Shown here piece by piece: positions 26,556 to 34,587 of a DNA stretch of 64,000 bases; the first letter of the stretch is position 1; each line of letters begins with the position of its first letter. Under the pieces are notes generated by a model, which had not been told where the DNA came from, made no database searches, and saw only the letters and a program-made list of their open reading frames with translations. The position numbers were made by a program, and so were the translations under genes. This DNA is from an uncultured Saprospiraceae bacterium (GTDB taxonomy: Bacteria > Bacteroidota > Bacteroidia > Chitinophagales > Saprospiraceae), in contig CALJPQ010000007.1 of NCBI GenBank assembly GCA_937980645.1, positions 1 through 64,000 on the forward strand, in the 5' to 3' direction.

Positions 26556-27800
26556 ATGCCAACCCACACCATGACTGCACTGCCCGACGACCTCACCCTG
26601 CCCTACCCCGCCCCAAACATAGACTTCGCCAATACGGAAATCGCCTTCGCCCACCTAAGCGACGCTGAACTGCGCCAAATGCGCCGCCTCTTCCGGCTCA
26701 TGAACTCGCCCACACTGGTTCGATGGGGTACGCCACTCATGCTGTGGGCTGCCCAACGGCAGTTCACCTGGTTGGAAGGCATCATTCGCAAAACCATCTT
26801 CAACCAGTTCGTCGGCGGCGCCACCCTGCTCGACTGCGCCCGGAACATCGAACGACTGGCCCAACACGGCGTGCTGACCATCCTGGACTACGGCGCCGAA
26901 GGCAAAGAGACGGAGACCGACTTCAACCGCACCATGAACGAAAACATCCGGGCCATTGACTTCGCCGCCCGCTCGCCCCACATCCCGGTCGTGAGTGTCA
27001 AAATCACCGGCCTGGCCCGCTTCGGACTGCTGGAACGCATCCAACACGCCCGCTCCCTGACGCGCGAAGAACTCAACGAGTACCGCAACGTGCTCAAACG
27101 CATAGACGCCATCTGCTACCACGCCGCCCAAAAAGGCGTCTCTATCTTCGTGGACGCCGAAGAAAGCTGGATCCAGGACACCATTGACCACTTAGTTTGG
27201 CTCATGATGAAACGCTACAACCGCCAGCGCGTCGTGGTCTATAACACCTTCCAAATGTACCGCACCGACCGCCTGCAGTTCCTTACCGAAAGCTACGACC
27301 GCTCGCAGCGCGAAGGCTTCCTGCTCGGCGCCAAACTCGTGCGCGGCGCCTATATGGAAAAAGAACGCCAACGCGCCGCCCAAATGGGCTACCCCGACCC
27401 CATCAACCCCAACAAGGAAACCGTGGACGACCACTACAACACCGCCCTGCGCTTCTGCCTAGACCACATCGAACGCATCGCCCTGTGCAACGCCAGCCAC
27501 AACGCCCACAGCGCCCTCCTGCAGGTGGAACGCATGGCCCAAAAGGGCATCCCGCCCCAACACCCACACGCCCTGTTCAGCCAACTGTTCGGCATGAGCG
27601 ACAACCTCACCTTCAACCTGGCTCGCGCCGGATACCGCGTGGCTAAGTACGTACCCTACGGACAGGTCTTTGAGGTCATCCCTTACCTCATCCGACGCGC
27701 CCAGGAAAACACCTCCGTTACTGGCGACATGGGCCGCGAACTGGCCCTCATCGAAAAGGAATACCGCCGACGAAAAACTCAAGGCGCGCGTCAGGCATGA
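26556..27800 (+). CDS. proline dehydrogenase
   Basis: 414 aa from the ATG at 26556; ATG 26571 is also possible. FAD-dependent monofunctional PutA-type enzyme that oxidises proline to pyrroline-5-carboxylate. The family signatures are VSVKITGLARFGLLERI, SIFVDAEESWIQDTIDHL, VYNTFQMYRTDRL, LLGAKLVRGAYMEKER, ALCNASHNAHSA and the C-terminal YVPYGQVFEVIPYLIRRAQEN with the substrate-binding Arg pair. Length and sequence match Bacteroidota/eukaryote-type PRODH. The P5C dehydrogenase partner is not adjacent. It lies last in the porE-aroE-PRODH gene string, an odd functional mix. Confidence 0.94.
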   Translation: MPTHTMTALPDDLTLPYPAPNIDFANTEIAFAHLSDAELRQMRRLFRLMNSPTLVRWGTPLMLWAAQRQFTWLEGIIRKTIFNQFVGGATLLDCARNIERLAQHGVLTILDYGAEGKETETDFNRTMNENIRAIDFAARSPHIPVVSVKITGLARFGLLERIQHARSLTREELNEYRNVLKRIDAICYHAAQKGVSIFVDAEESWIQDTIDHLVWLMMKRYNRQRVVVYNTFQMYRTDRLQFLTESYDRSQREGFLLGAKLVRGAYMEKERQRAAQMGYPDPINPNKETVDDHYNTALRFCLDHIERIALCNASHNAHSALLQVERMAQKGIPPQHPHALFSQLFGMSDNLTFNLARAGYRVAKYVPYGQVFEVIPYLIRRAQENTSVTGDMGRELALIEKEYRRRKTQGARQA

Positions 27801-28141
27801 AGGCAGACCGGAACCTTGGGCCTATGCCTCCCTTTTAGCTCCTGAAAAGAGGGGGGGGCGCCGAACTCTTTTCCACGGCCTTCGCGTGAATGGAGCAGAA
27901 ATCGAAGTCAGAGCATGACCTCCGCGTGCAGAAAAACAAGGGGGTTTGGGTAGACCAAAATTAAAGCCAATCTCGAAACAGGGCTTTACGTAAAGCATGC
28001 TTCCTGAAGAGGTCCACAGCCCTGCAATCCTGCCCACTTACGCGCACCGCTAAAGAAAAGTATGTTCCGAATGCGATAGACTCCTTGCGCCTGTCGTTTT
28101 ATCCCAAATTTTATCCCAGAGGCAAATCCATTTCTGGCACT
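27801..28141. other. intergenic region, nothing recognised
   Basis: About 340 bp between proline dehydrogenase and the CAP-domain gene. It contains a run of eight G at about 27851-27858 within an imperfect CCTCCCTTTT / AAAAGAGGGG inverted repeat, possibly a weak terminator. No promoter box or gene was recognised. Confidence 0.4.
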
Positions 28142-28669
28142 ATGAAACTCTGGCCTTTTTTACTCGCTTCCACCTGTGCGCTTACCTGGCAGCCCAGCCA
28201 TGGCCCTACTGCGCACGCCCCGTCGGGTGTCGGCATTGACACGCTGGCCGTGCGCGGTGTCCTTCGTGCCGTCAACGCCCTGCGCGCTAAAGGCTGCTAC
28301 TGCCCTGACGGCGAATGGTTTGGCCCCACAACGGCACTCCGCGTGGATGAACGACTCAACCACGCGGCCCAATCACATGCCGAAGATATGCAGCGACGCA
28401 ACTACTTCAGCCACACCAACCCCGAAGGCGACGACGCCGGCCACCGCGCCCGCAAAGCCGGTTACCCCTGGAGCAGCATTGGCGAAAACATCGCCTGGGG
28501 CCAACCTACCGCTGAAAGCGTGGTAGAAAGTTGGCGCAATAGCCGCGGTCATTGTGCCAACATGATGAACCCTACCTACCAGCACATAGGCATCGGAAAA
28601 GCTGGCGTCTATTGGGCGCAAGTGTTCGGGACACCGGAACGCCAGCCGCATCCACCCCGACGCCATTAG
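28142..28669 (+). CDS. secreted CAP/SCP-domain protein
   Basis: 175 aa from the ATG at 28142, with a signal peptide (MKLWPFLLASTCALTW...). The mature protein is a CAP domain (YkwD type): a helix with VNALRAKGCYC, the LNHAAQSHAEDMQRRNYFSHTNPEG segment with its conserved His/Glu, GENIAWG, and VVESWRNSRGHCANMMNPTYQHIGIGK. Bacterial CAP proteins are extracellular with poorly known activity. The tail is short and basic (PHPPRRH). The two Cys in KGCYC may form a disulfide with the later Cys. The 3' end overlaps ssb (convergent) by 4 bp. A longer start at 28085 would spoil the signal peptide. Confidence 0.9.
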   Translation: MKLWPFLLASTCALTWQPSHGPTAHAPSGVGIDTLAVRGVLRAVNALRAKGCYCPDGEWFGPTTALRVDERLNHAAQSHAEDMQRRNYFSHTNPEGDDAGHRARKAGYPWSSIGENIAWGQPTAESVVESWRNSRGHCANMMNPTYQHIGIGKAGVYWAQVFGTPERQPHPPRRH

Positions 28670-29112
28670 AACGGCAGGTCGTCGGCGCTATTCGTGGACG
28701 TATCCGCCGTTGGAGGAGGTGGCGCGGTGGGAGAGCTGACAGGTGGCATGCTCTCTACAGGCGGGATGCGCATATCACCACCGGTTTCACGCTTTTCCAA
28801 AATACGAATGTTGTTGGCTACGATATCGGTAACATAGCGCTCCTGACCTTCCGGCGTGGTGTATTTGCGGTAAGAAATTTTCCCTTCCACAAAAACCAGC
28901 ATCCCTTTTTTCAGCGAGCGCTCTACGCGCTCTGCCAGGCTGCGCCAGGCCACCACGTTGTGCCATTCAGTGAGGGTCTGCCAGTTGCCGTCTTTGTCCT
29001 GATAATTCTCGTTAGTGGCTAAGGAGAACCGGGCTACCGTCGCTCCTCCTTCCAGATGGCGCACCTCCGGGTCTCCCCCCAGATTGCCAATGAGGGTTAC
29101 CTTGTTGATCAT
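28666..29112 (-). CDS. ssb: single-stranded DNA-binding protein
   Basis: 148 aa, a typical SSB: an OB-fold beginning MINKVTLIGNLGGDPEVRHLEGG with the WHNVVAWRSLAERVERSLKKG core and EGKISYRKYTTPEGQERYVTDIV. A Pro/Thr-rich disordered tail ends in the acidic tip DDLPF, which docks repair and replication proteins. It follows mutY by 12 bp on the same strand, so the repair glycosylase and SSB are probably co-transcribed. Confidence 0.97.
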   Translation of the reverse strand: MINKVTLIGNLGGDPEVRHLEGGATVARFSLATNENYQDKDGNWQTLTEWHNVVAWRSLAERVERSLKKGMLVFVEGKISYRKYTTPEGQERYVTDIVANNIRILEKRETGGDMRIPPVESMPPVSSPTAPPPPTADTSTNSADDLPF

Positions 29113-29124
29113 GGTTGGAATGTT

Positions 29125-30258
29125 TTAGAGATGAAGCATTTCATTTTGGCGGCAAGATAAGATTTTCTCCCGCCAAAATTGGGCAACTATTCGAGGCAAG
29201 GCGAGATTTTTTTCTACTTTGTCCATCGAGGTCCATCCTGCGGCTGCTGACGGTTGTTCCAAGGATCGCTCCGGCTGCGGCACATCAACATCCGCAGGCA
29301 CCTCAAACACATAAAAAAGCGCATGCACGACGCGATGCGAAAGCGTCTGCCGATAGGGGCCAAAGACACCGTGGAAAGCGATCTTCGAAGTGTCGGAAAA
29401 GAAACGGGCCGCCACCTGAGGCGCTATCCGGGCGGGTTCCTGAGGCAGAGCATTGGTTTCCCACAGTGCAAATTCGTACAGGTTGGCCCAGATGTCGCCA
29501 CCCGGGCGCTGCTGCATCCATACTGAGTGGCCCTTTTGGAAGACGGCGTACAGGAAGAAACGCTGCTGACGCGGAGCAGGCGGATTTTTTCGGGGCAAAT
29601 CCGCTACACGCCCTTGCTGAAAGGCCACACAGTGCACAGCCAGCGGGCATTGGTGGCACAATGGCTGGCGAGGGCGGCAATGCTGTGCCCCAAAGTCCAT
29701 AATGGCCTGATTGTAGGCGCCCGGATGTGTTGGGTCGAGCAGTTGTTGGGCCAGTGCGGAAAACCGTTTGTGCGCTTCCGGCGTATTTACAGGCGTCTCG
29801 ATGCCCAAAAAGCGCGCCAACACGCGATAGACGTTGCCGTCGAGCACCGCGTGCGGCAGGTCAAAAGCAAAAGACGCTATGGCTGCCGCTGTGTAATCGC
29901 CTACCCCTTTTAGCGCGCGGATTTCCTCAAACGTATTGGGAAAAACGCCGCTTCGCTCAAAGGCAATGTGCCGGGCTGCTGCGTGCAGATTTCGCGCCCG
30001 ACTGTAATAGCCCAAACCCTCCCAGTGCTTCAGCACGTCATCTAACGGAGCGCGCGCCAGATGCTCTACTGTTGGGTAGGCGGCTATCAGGCGCTCGTAA
30101 TATGGCAGCCCTTGCTCCACCCGCGTCTGCTGCAGAATAATCTCCGACAACCACACTCTGTACGGATCGCGCTCGCCCTTCCACGGCAACGGACGCCGAT
30201 GCCCGGCGTGCCAGGCGAGCAAAACCGCTCGAAAAAAATGCGTTTCCTCGTTACTCAT
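29125..30258 (-). CDS. mutY: A/G-specific adenine DNA glycosylase
   Basis: 377 aa, the normal MutY length. It removes adenine mispaired with 8-oxoguanine. Visible features: WLSEIILQQTRVEQGLPYY (catalytic Glu), the helix-hairpin-helix LKGVGDYTAAAIASFAF, MDFGAQHC (catalytic Asp), the [4Fe-4S] cluster cysteines in HCRPRQPLCHQCPLAVHC, and a C-terminal NUDIX-like 8-oxoG recognition domain (PPAPRQQRFFLYAVF..., WMQQRPGGDIWANLYEF). ssb follows directly. No -7 box was found before the start. Confidence 0.97.
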   Translation of the reverse strand: MSNEETHFFRAVLLAWHAGHRRPLPWKGERDPYRVWLSEIILQQTRVEQGLPYYERLIAAYPTVEHLARAPLDDVLKHWEGLGYYSRARNLHAAARHIAFERSGVFPNTFEEIRALKGVGDYTAAAIASFAFDLPHAVLDGNVYRVLARFLGIETPVNTPEAHKRFSALAQQLLDPTHPGAYNQAIMDFGAQHCRPRQPLCHQCPLAVHCVAFQQGRVADLPRKNPPAPRQQRFFLYAVFQKGHSVWMQQRPGGDIWANLYEFALWETNALPQEPARIAPQVAARFFSDTSKIAFHGVFGPYRQTLSHRVVHALFYVFEVPADVDVPQPERSLEQPSAAAGWTSMDKVEKNLALPRIVAQFWREKILSCRQNEMLHL

Positions 30259-30408
30259 GACCGTTACTTGCCAAAAAACTGCCGTATGGTAAATGGCTTT
30301 CAGTTTTTAACGATGCAAAAAAATTTAACCCGCCCAAAGGCAGTTACCGTAAAGTTGGCATGAATTTTTAATCCACGACATACGGGTTTCTAACCAACCT
30401 TACCGATT

Positions 30409-30951
30409 ATGAAATTAGCTATTAGTCTCAGCATCCCCTTAGCCGCCCTCCTCCTGGCTGCGCCCTGGAAAATGCATAACCCGACGCTTTCCCTTCCGGC
30501 TCTGCCCGCCCAGACGCCTGCCACTGCGGAGGCTTCAAAACAGGCGGCCAAGATATGGACAGACGTTACAACGGTTTACAAAGGCGAGTCGTTCGCCCTC
30601 CGCTTCAGTACGCCCAACGCGCCCTATCTGGGCGTCATAGCCCCCAACGGCCGCTTCTTCTACGTGGTCTTTCCCAAAGAAAACGCCGAAGGAAAACTGA
30701 CGCCCTTAGTGGACAGCGAGCGCTTCACCACCATGAACACCCTGAATATTCATACCGGTCAGATCAAAGCCGACCCCTACACCTACGGCGTGTATGAAAA
30801 CCAGCCCGTGTTCACCTGCAGCGGCACCTACACCTTCATCCTGGGCGAAAACCTGCACGTGGATGACCCCACATTGGTTAGTTCTGCACACATTCAATAT
30901 GTGCATAAGCCCCGCCCGGCCACCACGACTGCATCCGTAGCCATGAACTAA
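30409..30951 (+). CDS. secreted protein of unknown function
   Basis: 180 aa with an N-terminal signal (MKLAISLSIPLAALLLAAPW) and probable cleavage near residue 20-25. The mature protein has a low-complexity Ala/Pro/Thr stretch and then a beta-rich domain (IWTDVTTVYKGESFALRFSTPNAPYLGVIAPNGRFFYVVFP ... TFILGENLHVDDP). Only one Cys is present, so no disulfide. No T9SS tail and no lipobox were seen, so it is likely periplasmic. I do not recognise a family. It is transcribed alone and ends before a bidirectional terminator. Confidence 0.7.
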   Translation: MKLAISLSIPLAALLLAAPWKMHNPTLSLPALPAQTPATAEASKQAAKIWTDVTTVYKGESFALRFSTPNAPYLGVIAPNGRFFYVVFPKENAEGKLTPLVDSERFTTMNTLNIHTGQIKADPYTYGVYENQPVFTCSGTYTFILGENLHVDDPTLVSSAHIQYVHKPRPATTTASVAMN

Positions 30952-31039
30952 GCCCGGCAAAAAACTGAAGCCTCGGTTAGACTCCTGCCTCGCCGAAACC
31001 TATGCCCAAGGCTTTACCCTGAATGCTCATGCCCAAAAC

Positions 31040-31075
31040 TTGCCCGGCCCTGGTGTATCCTCCGAGGCCGGGCAA
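31040..31075. terminator. bidirectional terminator between convergent genes
   Basis: Perfect 10-bp arms TTGCCCGGCC (31040-31049) and GGCCGGGCAA (31066-31075) with a 16-nt loop and T4 tails nearby on both strands. It separates the secreted-protein gene (ends 30951) from the formyltransferase gene (ends 31085). Confidence 0.65.
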
Positions 31076-31084
31076 ATGCTTTTC

Positions 31085-32083
31085 TCATGCTTCAGACAGG
31101 TCGAAGAACCCCTGCGGATTACGCGGGAAGTGGCGCACCTCCCGACCATTGTTTCCAAATCTAACGCCTTTTTGAATGGGTGCGTTGCTTTCGTATTCGG
31201 TAACGAGCAGCAGCCCGCCGAAGCATTTGACCAGAAAGCGGCCGCGCTCGAAGGTGGCCACCACCGTGCCGGGCAGGGCGCGCTCGTAGCCGAAGTCGTG
31301 GACGTCGAACACCTGCGCACGCCAGATGCGCACCAACGCGTCATCGGCAAACGTGAAAGCGCCGGCAAACGGCCTTGTAACGGCGCGGATGAAGCGTTCC
31401 AGGGCAGTTACGTCCAGATCCCAGTCTATCAGCCCATCGTCGGGCGTTCGCTTAGGGTAATAGGTTGGCGTCAGTGAAGTATCCTGCGGTATTCGGCGAA
31501 ACTCGTTGCGCACCAGCGCTTCAATGTTGCACTCGATGAGGTATTTCATGGCCAGCGTGTTCTTGAAGTGCAGTGTTTCGGCTGTGTCGTTGGGCGTTAT
31601 CTGAAATTTGAACGTATCCACCACATCGCCCGAGTCCACGCCGGGGTCGTAGAGGAACAGGTTGGTGTAAAACGCCTGGCGACCTTCGATAAGTGACCAG
31701 TTCATGGGCGAGCGCCCGCGCCCGCGTGGCAGGTTGGCCGCACTGCCGTGCATGCCGAAAGCGCCAATACGCAGGCTGGAAAGCACCTCCGCCGGAATGA
31801 GCCGCTGCCAGCCGATGACAAAGGCAATATCCAGCTGCAGATTCTTCAAATAGGCAATATCGTCGGCGTGTTTGAGCGAGTAGTAGCGCGCCTGATAGAC
31901 CGCTATGCCTCGCGCTTCTGCCCAGGGCTTAAGGTCGCAGTAGTCGGCTACATCGTGCTTTGCACCCGCTTCGGGCGACAAGGTAATCAGATAGCGGACA
32001 GGATAGGGTACCTCTAAGTTTTCCAGCAAGAAGCGCGTCGTAGCTTTACAGCCAAACACCGCCACGCGATCACAGATGGCCAT
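31085..32083 (-). CDS. formyltransferase family protein (sugar N-formyltransferase-like)
   Basis: 332 aa with the formyltransferase fold that uses N10-formyltetrahydrofolate. The N-terminus is Rossmann-like (VAVFGCKATTRFLLENL). The active-site loop is AFGMHGSAANLPRGRGRSPMNW (104-130), followed by VDSGD (149-153) with the catalytic Asp; the C-terminal OB-like domain has PIQKGVRFGN. In Fmt and ArnA the loop begins Asn-x-His. Here the Asn position is Gly110 while His112 and Asp are kept. Placement among polysaccharide genes and the ArnA-like PLNW-type segment argue for formylation of an amino sugar, not Met-tRNA. Its start overlaps the upstream deacetylase gene by 14 bp. Confidence 0.83.
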   Translation of the reverse strand: MAICDRVAVFGCKATTRFLLENLEVPYPVRYLITLSPEAGAKHDVADYCDLKPWAEARGIAVYQARYYSLKHADDIAYLKNLQLDIAFVIGWQRLIPAEVLSSLRIGAFGMHGSAANLPRGRGRSPMNWSLIEGRQAFYTNLFLYDPGVDSGDVVDTFKFQITPNDTAETLHFKNTLAMKYLIECNIEALVRNEFRRIPQDTSLTPTYYPKRTPDDGLIDWDLDVTALERFIRAVTRPFAGAFTFADDALVRIWRAQVFDVHDFGYERALPGTVVATFERGRFLVKCFGGLLLVTEYESNAPIQKGVRFGNNGREVRHFPRNPQGFFDLSEA

Positions 32084-32867
32084 TCAGCTGACGGAATGGG
32101 ATGCAATTTTCGGAAAAGTTAGCCTTAAGCACATCTACCCGCTGCCGATAGTAGTAACGCAGTTTGTCTAAGTTCGTTTCCCCTTCAATCATCCACCAGA
32201 TGGGGTGGATGAGCAGGTGGATGGATTTATTTTCGGCAAATTCGGGCGTCTCGAAGGGATGCCCGTAGCGCCATACGCCCGTCGAGTCCGAGATGTACTT
32301 CACCTTGCGGAAATAGCGCGACTGGTAGGTATGCTCGATACCGGCAATGGGCGCATCGTGCTGTTGAAAGAACGGGCTGGGCCGGTGCAGGCTGATGATG
32401 TTAACATCCGTTTTGAACAGGCTGCGAAACATCTCCACCTCCAGACGCAGCCCTTGCTCGAAGTCCAAGTAAAGCGTGGGGTCGAAGTGCAGGCTAATAG
32501 CGTGCCCCATATCCCGGATGAGCTGAATGTTTTCATAATCCTGCGACTCCAGGACATTGTACATCGGCGAGCGAAGCAGGAAGAAAAAGGTTGAGCGGAT
32601 GCCTAAGTCTTTCTCCTGGATGGCCATGCGCAGGGCCAGGTGCGTGTCGAAGTCAACGTCATGGCGAAGCACAATCTGGGCGAAAGGTTCGCGCAATTCC
32701 GGAAAGAAGCAGAAACGATAGCCGCGTTCCAAAAAGACGGCCAAAAACTCCTCATAGGAACCAAAGTGCTGATTACGGGAGGCTATTCCCTTCAAGAGCG
32801 CTTCGCCAGCAGATGTGCCGGAGGTAGGTGCAGAGAATTTTCGTAATGGGTGTAGAATCTGGGTCAT
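32070..32867 (-). CDS. NodB-fold polysaccharide deacetylase-like protein (HDVD type)
   Basis: 265 aa. The sequence follows the (beta/alpha)-barrel of carbohydrate esterase family 4 relatives, but with HDVDFD in place of the usual TFDDG. Downstream are STFFFLLRSPMYNV, DMGHAISLHFDPTLY (metal-binding His candidates), ISLHRPSPFF and a late IHLLIHPIWWM. This variant is common in surface-glycan gene clusters and is annotated as polysaccharide deacetylase. Activity on an N-acetylated sugar is plausible and would create the amino group for the neighbouring formyltransferase, whose gene overlaps this one by 14 bp. No signal peptide, so it should act in the cytoplasm on a precursor. Confidence 0.72.
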   Translation of the reverse strand: MTQILHPLRKFSAPTSGTSAGEALLKGIASRNQHFGSYEEFLAVFLERGYRFCFFPELREPFAQIVLRHDVDFDTHLALRMAIQEKDLGIRSTFFFLLRSPMYNVLESQDYENIQLIRDMGHAISLHFDPTLYLDFEQGLRLEVEMFRSLFKTDVNIISLHRPSPFFQQHDAPIAGIEHTYQSRYFRKVKYISDSTGVWRYGHPFETPEFAENKSIHLLIHPIWWMIEGETNLDKLRYYYRQRVDVLKANFSENCIPFRQLNGHL

Positions 32868-33021
32868 GAGCGTCCGCTTTTCATGAGTGGATAGTGACGA
32901 GTGAGCGATTACTTTTCTCTCAGATGTCTCGTCGTCTTATCACAAGCGATTAAAAGGATTAACCGGATTAAAGGGAAATCGGCAGCATATCGGGACAAAG
33001 TACAGCAAAGATGCACTTTTC

Positions 33022-34107
33022 TTAGCAGCTGCGTACGCGCTTAACAAAAATGTTATACAGGGCAATGGACAGGTAGCGAATGTCCGTCCACAGCGGGTTG
33101 CGCTCGTAGGCCTCTAAATAGCGGCGCTCGATGGCTACGGTATCCTCCAATGATTTGGGTATTTCTACATAGACCGGTGGGACGAGGCCGGGCTTGAACT
33201 TCTTGCGATACTCCTGGAAGTCTTCTGGGAAAAGGCTGAAATAATGCTGACTGATGGGTCGAACGCCGAACAGCTTCAAGTCGCCGCACAGCAGGTTATA
33301 GAGCATGGGCAGCTCATCAATCCAGTATTTTCGCATGAATTTGCCTACAGTGGTAATGCGCGGGTCGTTGTTAAATTTGGAGCCCGTGCCGATACCGCCG
33401 GCGCCGTTGCGCTCAAAGATGAACTTCTGTACGTACTCCGAATAGGGCGTCATGGTGCGCATTTTATAGACCTTGACAATTTTGCCGCCCTTGCCTACGC
33501 GCTTCAGGGTGATGAACGGCCCGTAAGTAGCTTCTTCATTGTAATCGGGCGCTTTCTCCTTCTCCACGACGAAATAAAGCATTCCGTTGATTTCGCGGGA
33601 GTCTACGAAGCGGAAGCCGCAGGAGAACAAGCGGCCGTAGGTTTCCATTTCCGAAATCACGCGCCCGCGCCCTTTCGTCAGGGCGAAATAGAGTCGGCGC
33701 AAGTGCGGAAGCTTGGGCCAAACGCGATGGACAAGGTAGTCGCCCGTGTAATAAACCCTGTTTAGCGGACGCGGATAGCGCCCCAGCAGCTGCTCACGGC
33801 GGTAATGCAGCGGCATAACGCAGCCTACGAAATAGCCTCCTTGCGCTAGGTGTTCGTTGACAGACTCGAAAAACTTGTTGACGTAGCGGATGTCGTTGAT
33901 GCGCTGCATGTTCACCACACAGCCGGCCGAATTACCACCCACAACACTGGCATTAACTGGGTAGAGCGTGTGCAGGCAAACCGCCTCCGCCAGCGCCGTC
34001 GGCGGAAGGGTTTTTTCAATAAATTGCACTGCTTCTTCGGGGAAGTGCTCCAGTAGTTGCCGGCGAATAGAGGCCGGCGCTAACGTCAAATGGTTTAGTA
34101 CAGCCAT
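33022..34107 (-). CDS. sugar transferase with methyltransferase-like N-terminus, no membrane helix seen
   Basis: 361 aa. Residues 196-361 match the C-terminal core of bacterial (undecaprenyl-phosphate) sugar-1-phosphate transferases: YGPFITLKRVGKGGKIVKVYKMRTM, NNDPRITTVGKFMRK (248-260), IDELPMLYNLLCGDLKLFGVRP (263-284) and the KPGL segment. The N-terminal membrane re-entrant helix that normally begins this domain (KRxxD followed by a Pro-broken hydrophobic helix) is not visible. Instead residues 50-180 read like half of a Rossmann methyltransferase (VVNMQRINDIRYVNKFFESVNEHLAQGGYFVGCV). No transmembrane segment is apparent. It probably starts or modifies a surface polysaccharide; with this build it may need a membrane partner. 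Confidence 0.75.
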   Translation of the reverse strand: MAVLNHLTLAPASIRRQLLEHFPEEAVQFIEKTLPPTALAEAVCLHTLYPVNASVVGGNSAGCVVNMQRINDIRYVNKFFESVNEHLAQGGYFVGCVMPLHYRREQLLGRYPRPLNRVYYTGDYLVHRVWPKLPHLRRLYFALTKGRGRVISEMETYGRLFSCGFRFVDSREINGMLYFVVEKEKAPDYNEEATYGPFITLKRVGKGGKIVKVYKMRTMTPYSEYVQKFIFERNGAGGIGTGSKFNNDPRITTVGKFMRKYWIDELPMLYNLLCGDLKLFGVRPISQHYFSLFPEDFQEYRKKFKPGLVPPVYVEIPKSLEDTVAIERRYLEAYERNPLWTDIRYLSIALYNIFVKRVRSC

Positions 34108-34587
34108 GGATTGTCGCGCTTTTTTTGCAGGTGAAATGAAGGATGAGCAATCTGTACCGTGGGGGCCGGATTAAAGGGCGGGATGGCCAACTACAGGCAT
34201 TCGGACTAGCGCCCGCAGCGCCGCTCAGATGTGTTATGCTTCACCAGCACAAGACGCGCAACGCGTTGAAAAAAGATTAGACACAGGGAGGAGATTAGGC
34301 GCCCAAAGCTGCAAGGAAAGCGCGCCCCAAAAGGCTGCGGCTTTTCCAGGAAGGATAGTGCTCGCTGCTACGTCGAAGGAGGGGAAAAGAGCAGCAAGTC
34401 CGGCGCAGAAGAAGGAGAGAGCAGAGTATTATTCAGTGCATAGGCATGGATACTTCTTATCGTTAAGTGAAGCCAATATCAACACTTTTCCCAAAATTGT
34501 GCCAACGAGAGGGCCGCGCTGAGCAGTGAAAAACATTTCATGTAAACAATACCCCCAGGCTGGTAAAACATCTTCATTCAGAGCGTT
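34108..34587. other. intergenic region inside polysaccharide cluster, nothing recognised
   Basis: About 480 bp between two minus-strand gene groups. A plus-strand frame of 97 codons (34229-34522) has low-complexity Lys/Ala-rich composition and no recognisable features, so I do not call it. No TAnnTTTG box or terminator hairpin was found. It may hold the promoter of the 34107-31085 group. Confidence 0.4.

Noticed and set aside
34229..34522. 97-codon frame in the polysaccharide gap
   Set aside because: Low-complexity translation with no start signal or homology that I can recognise.
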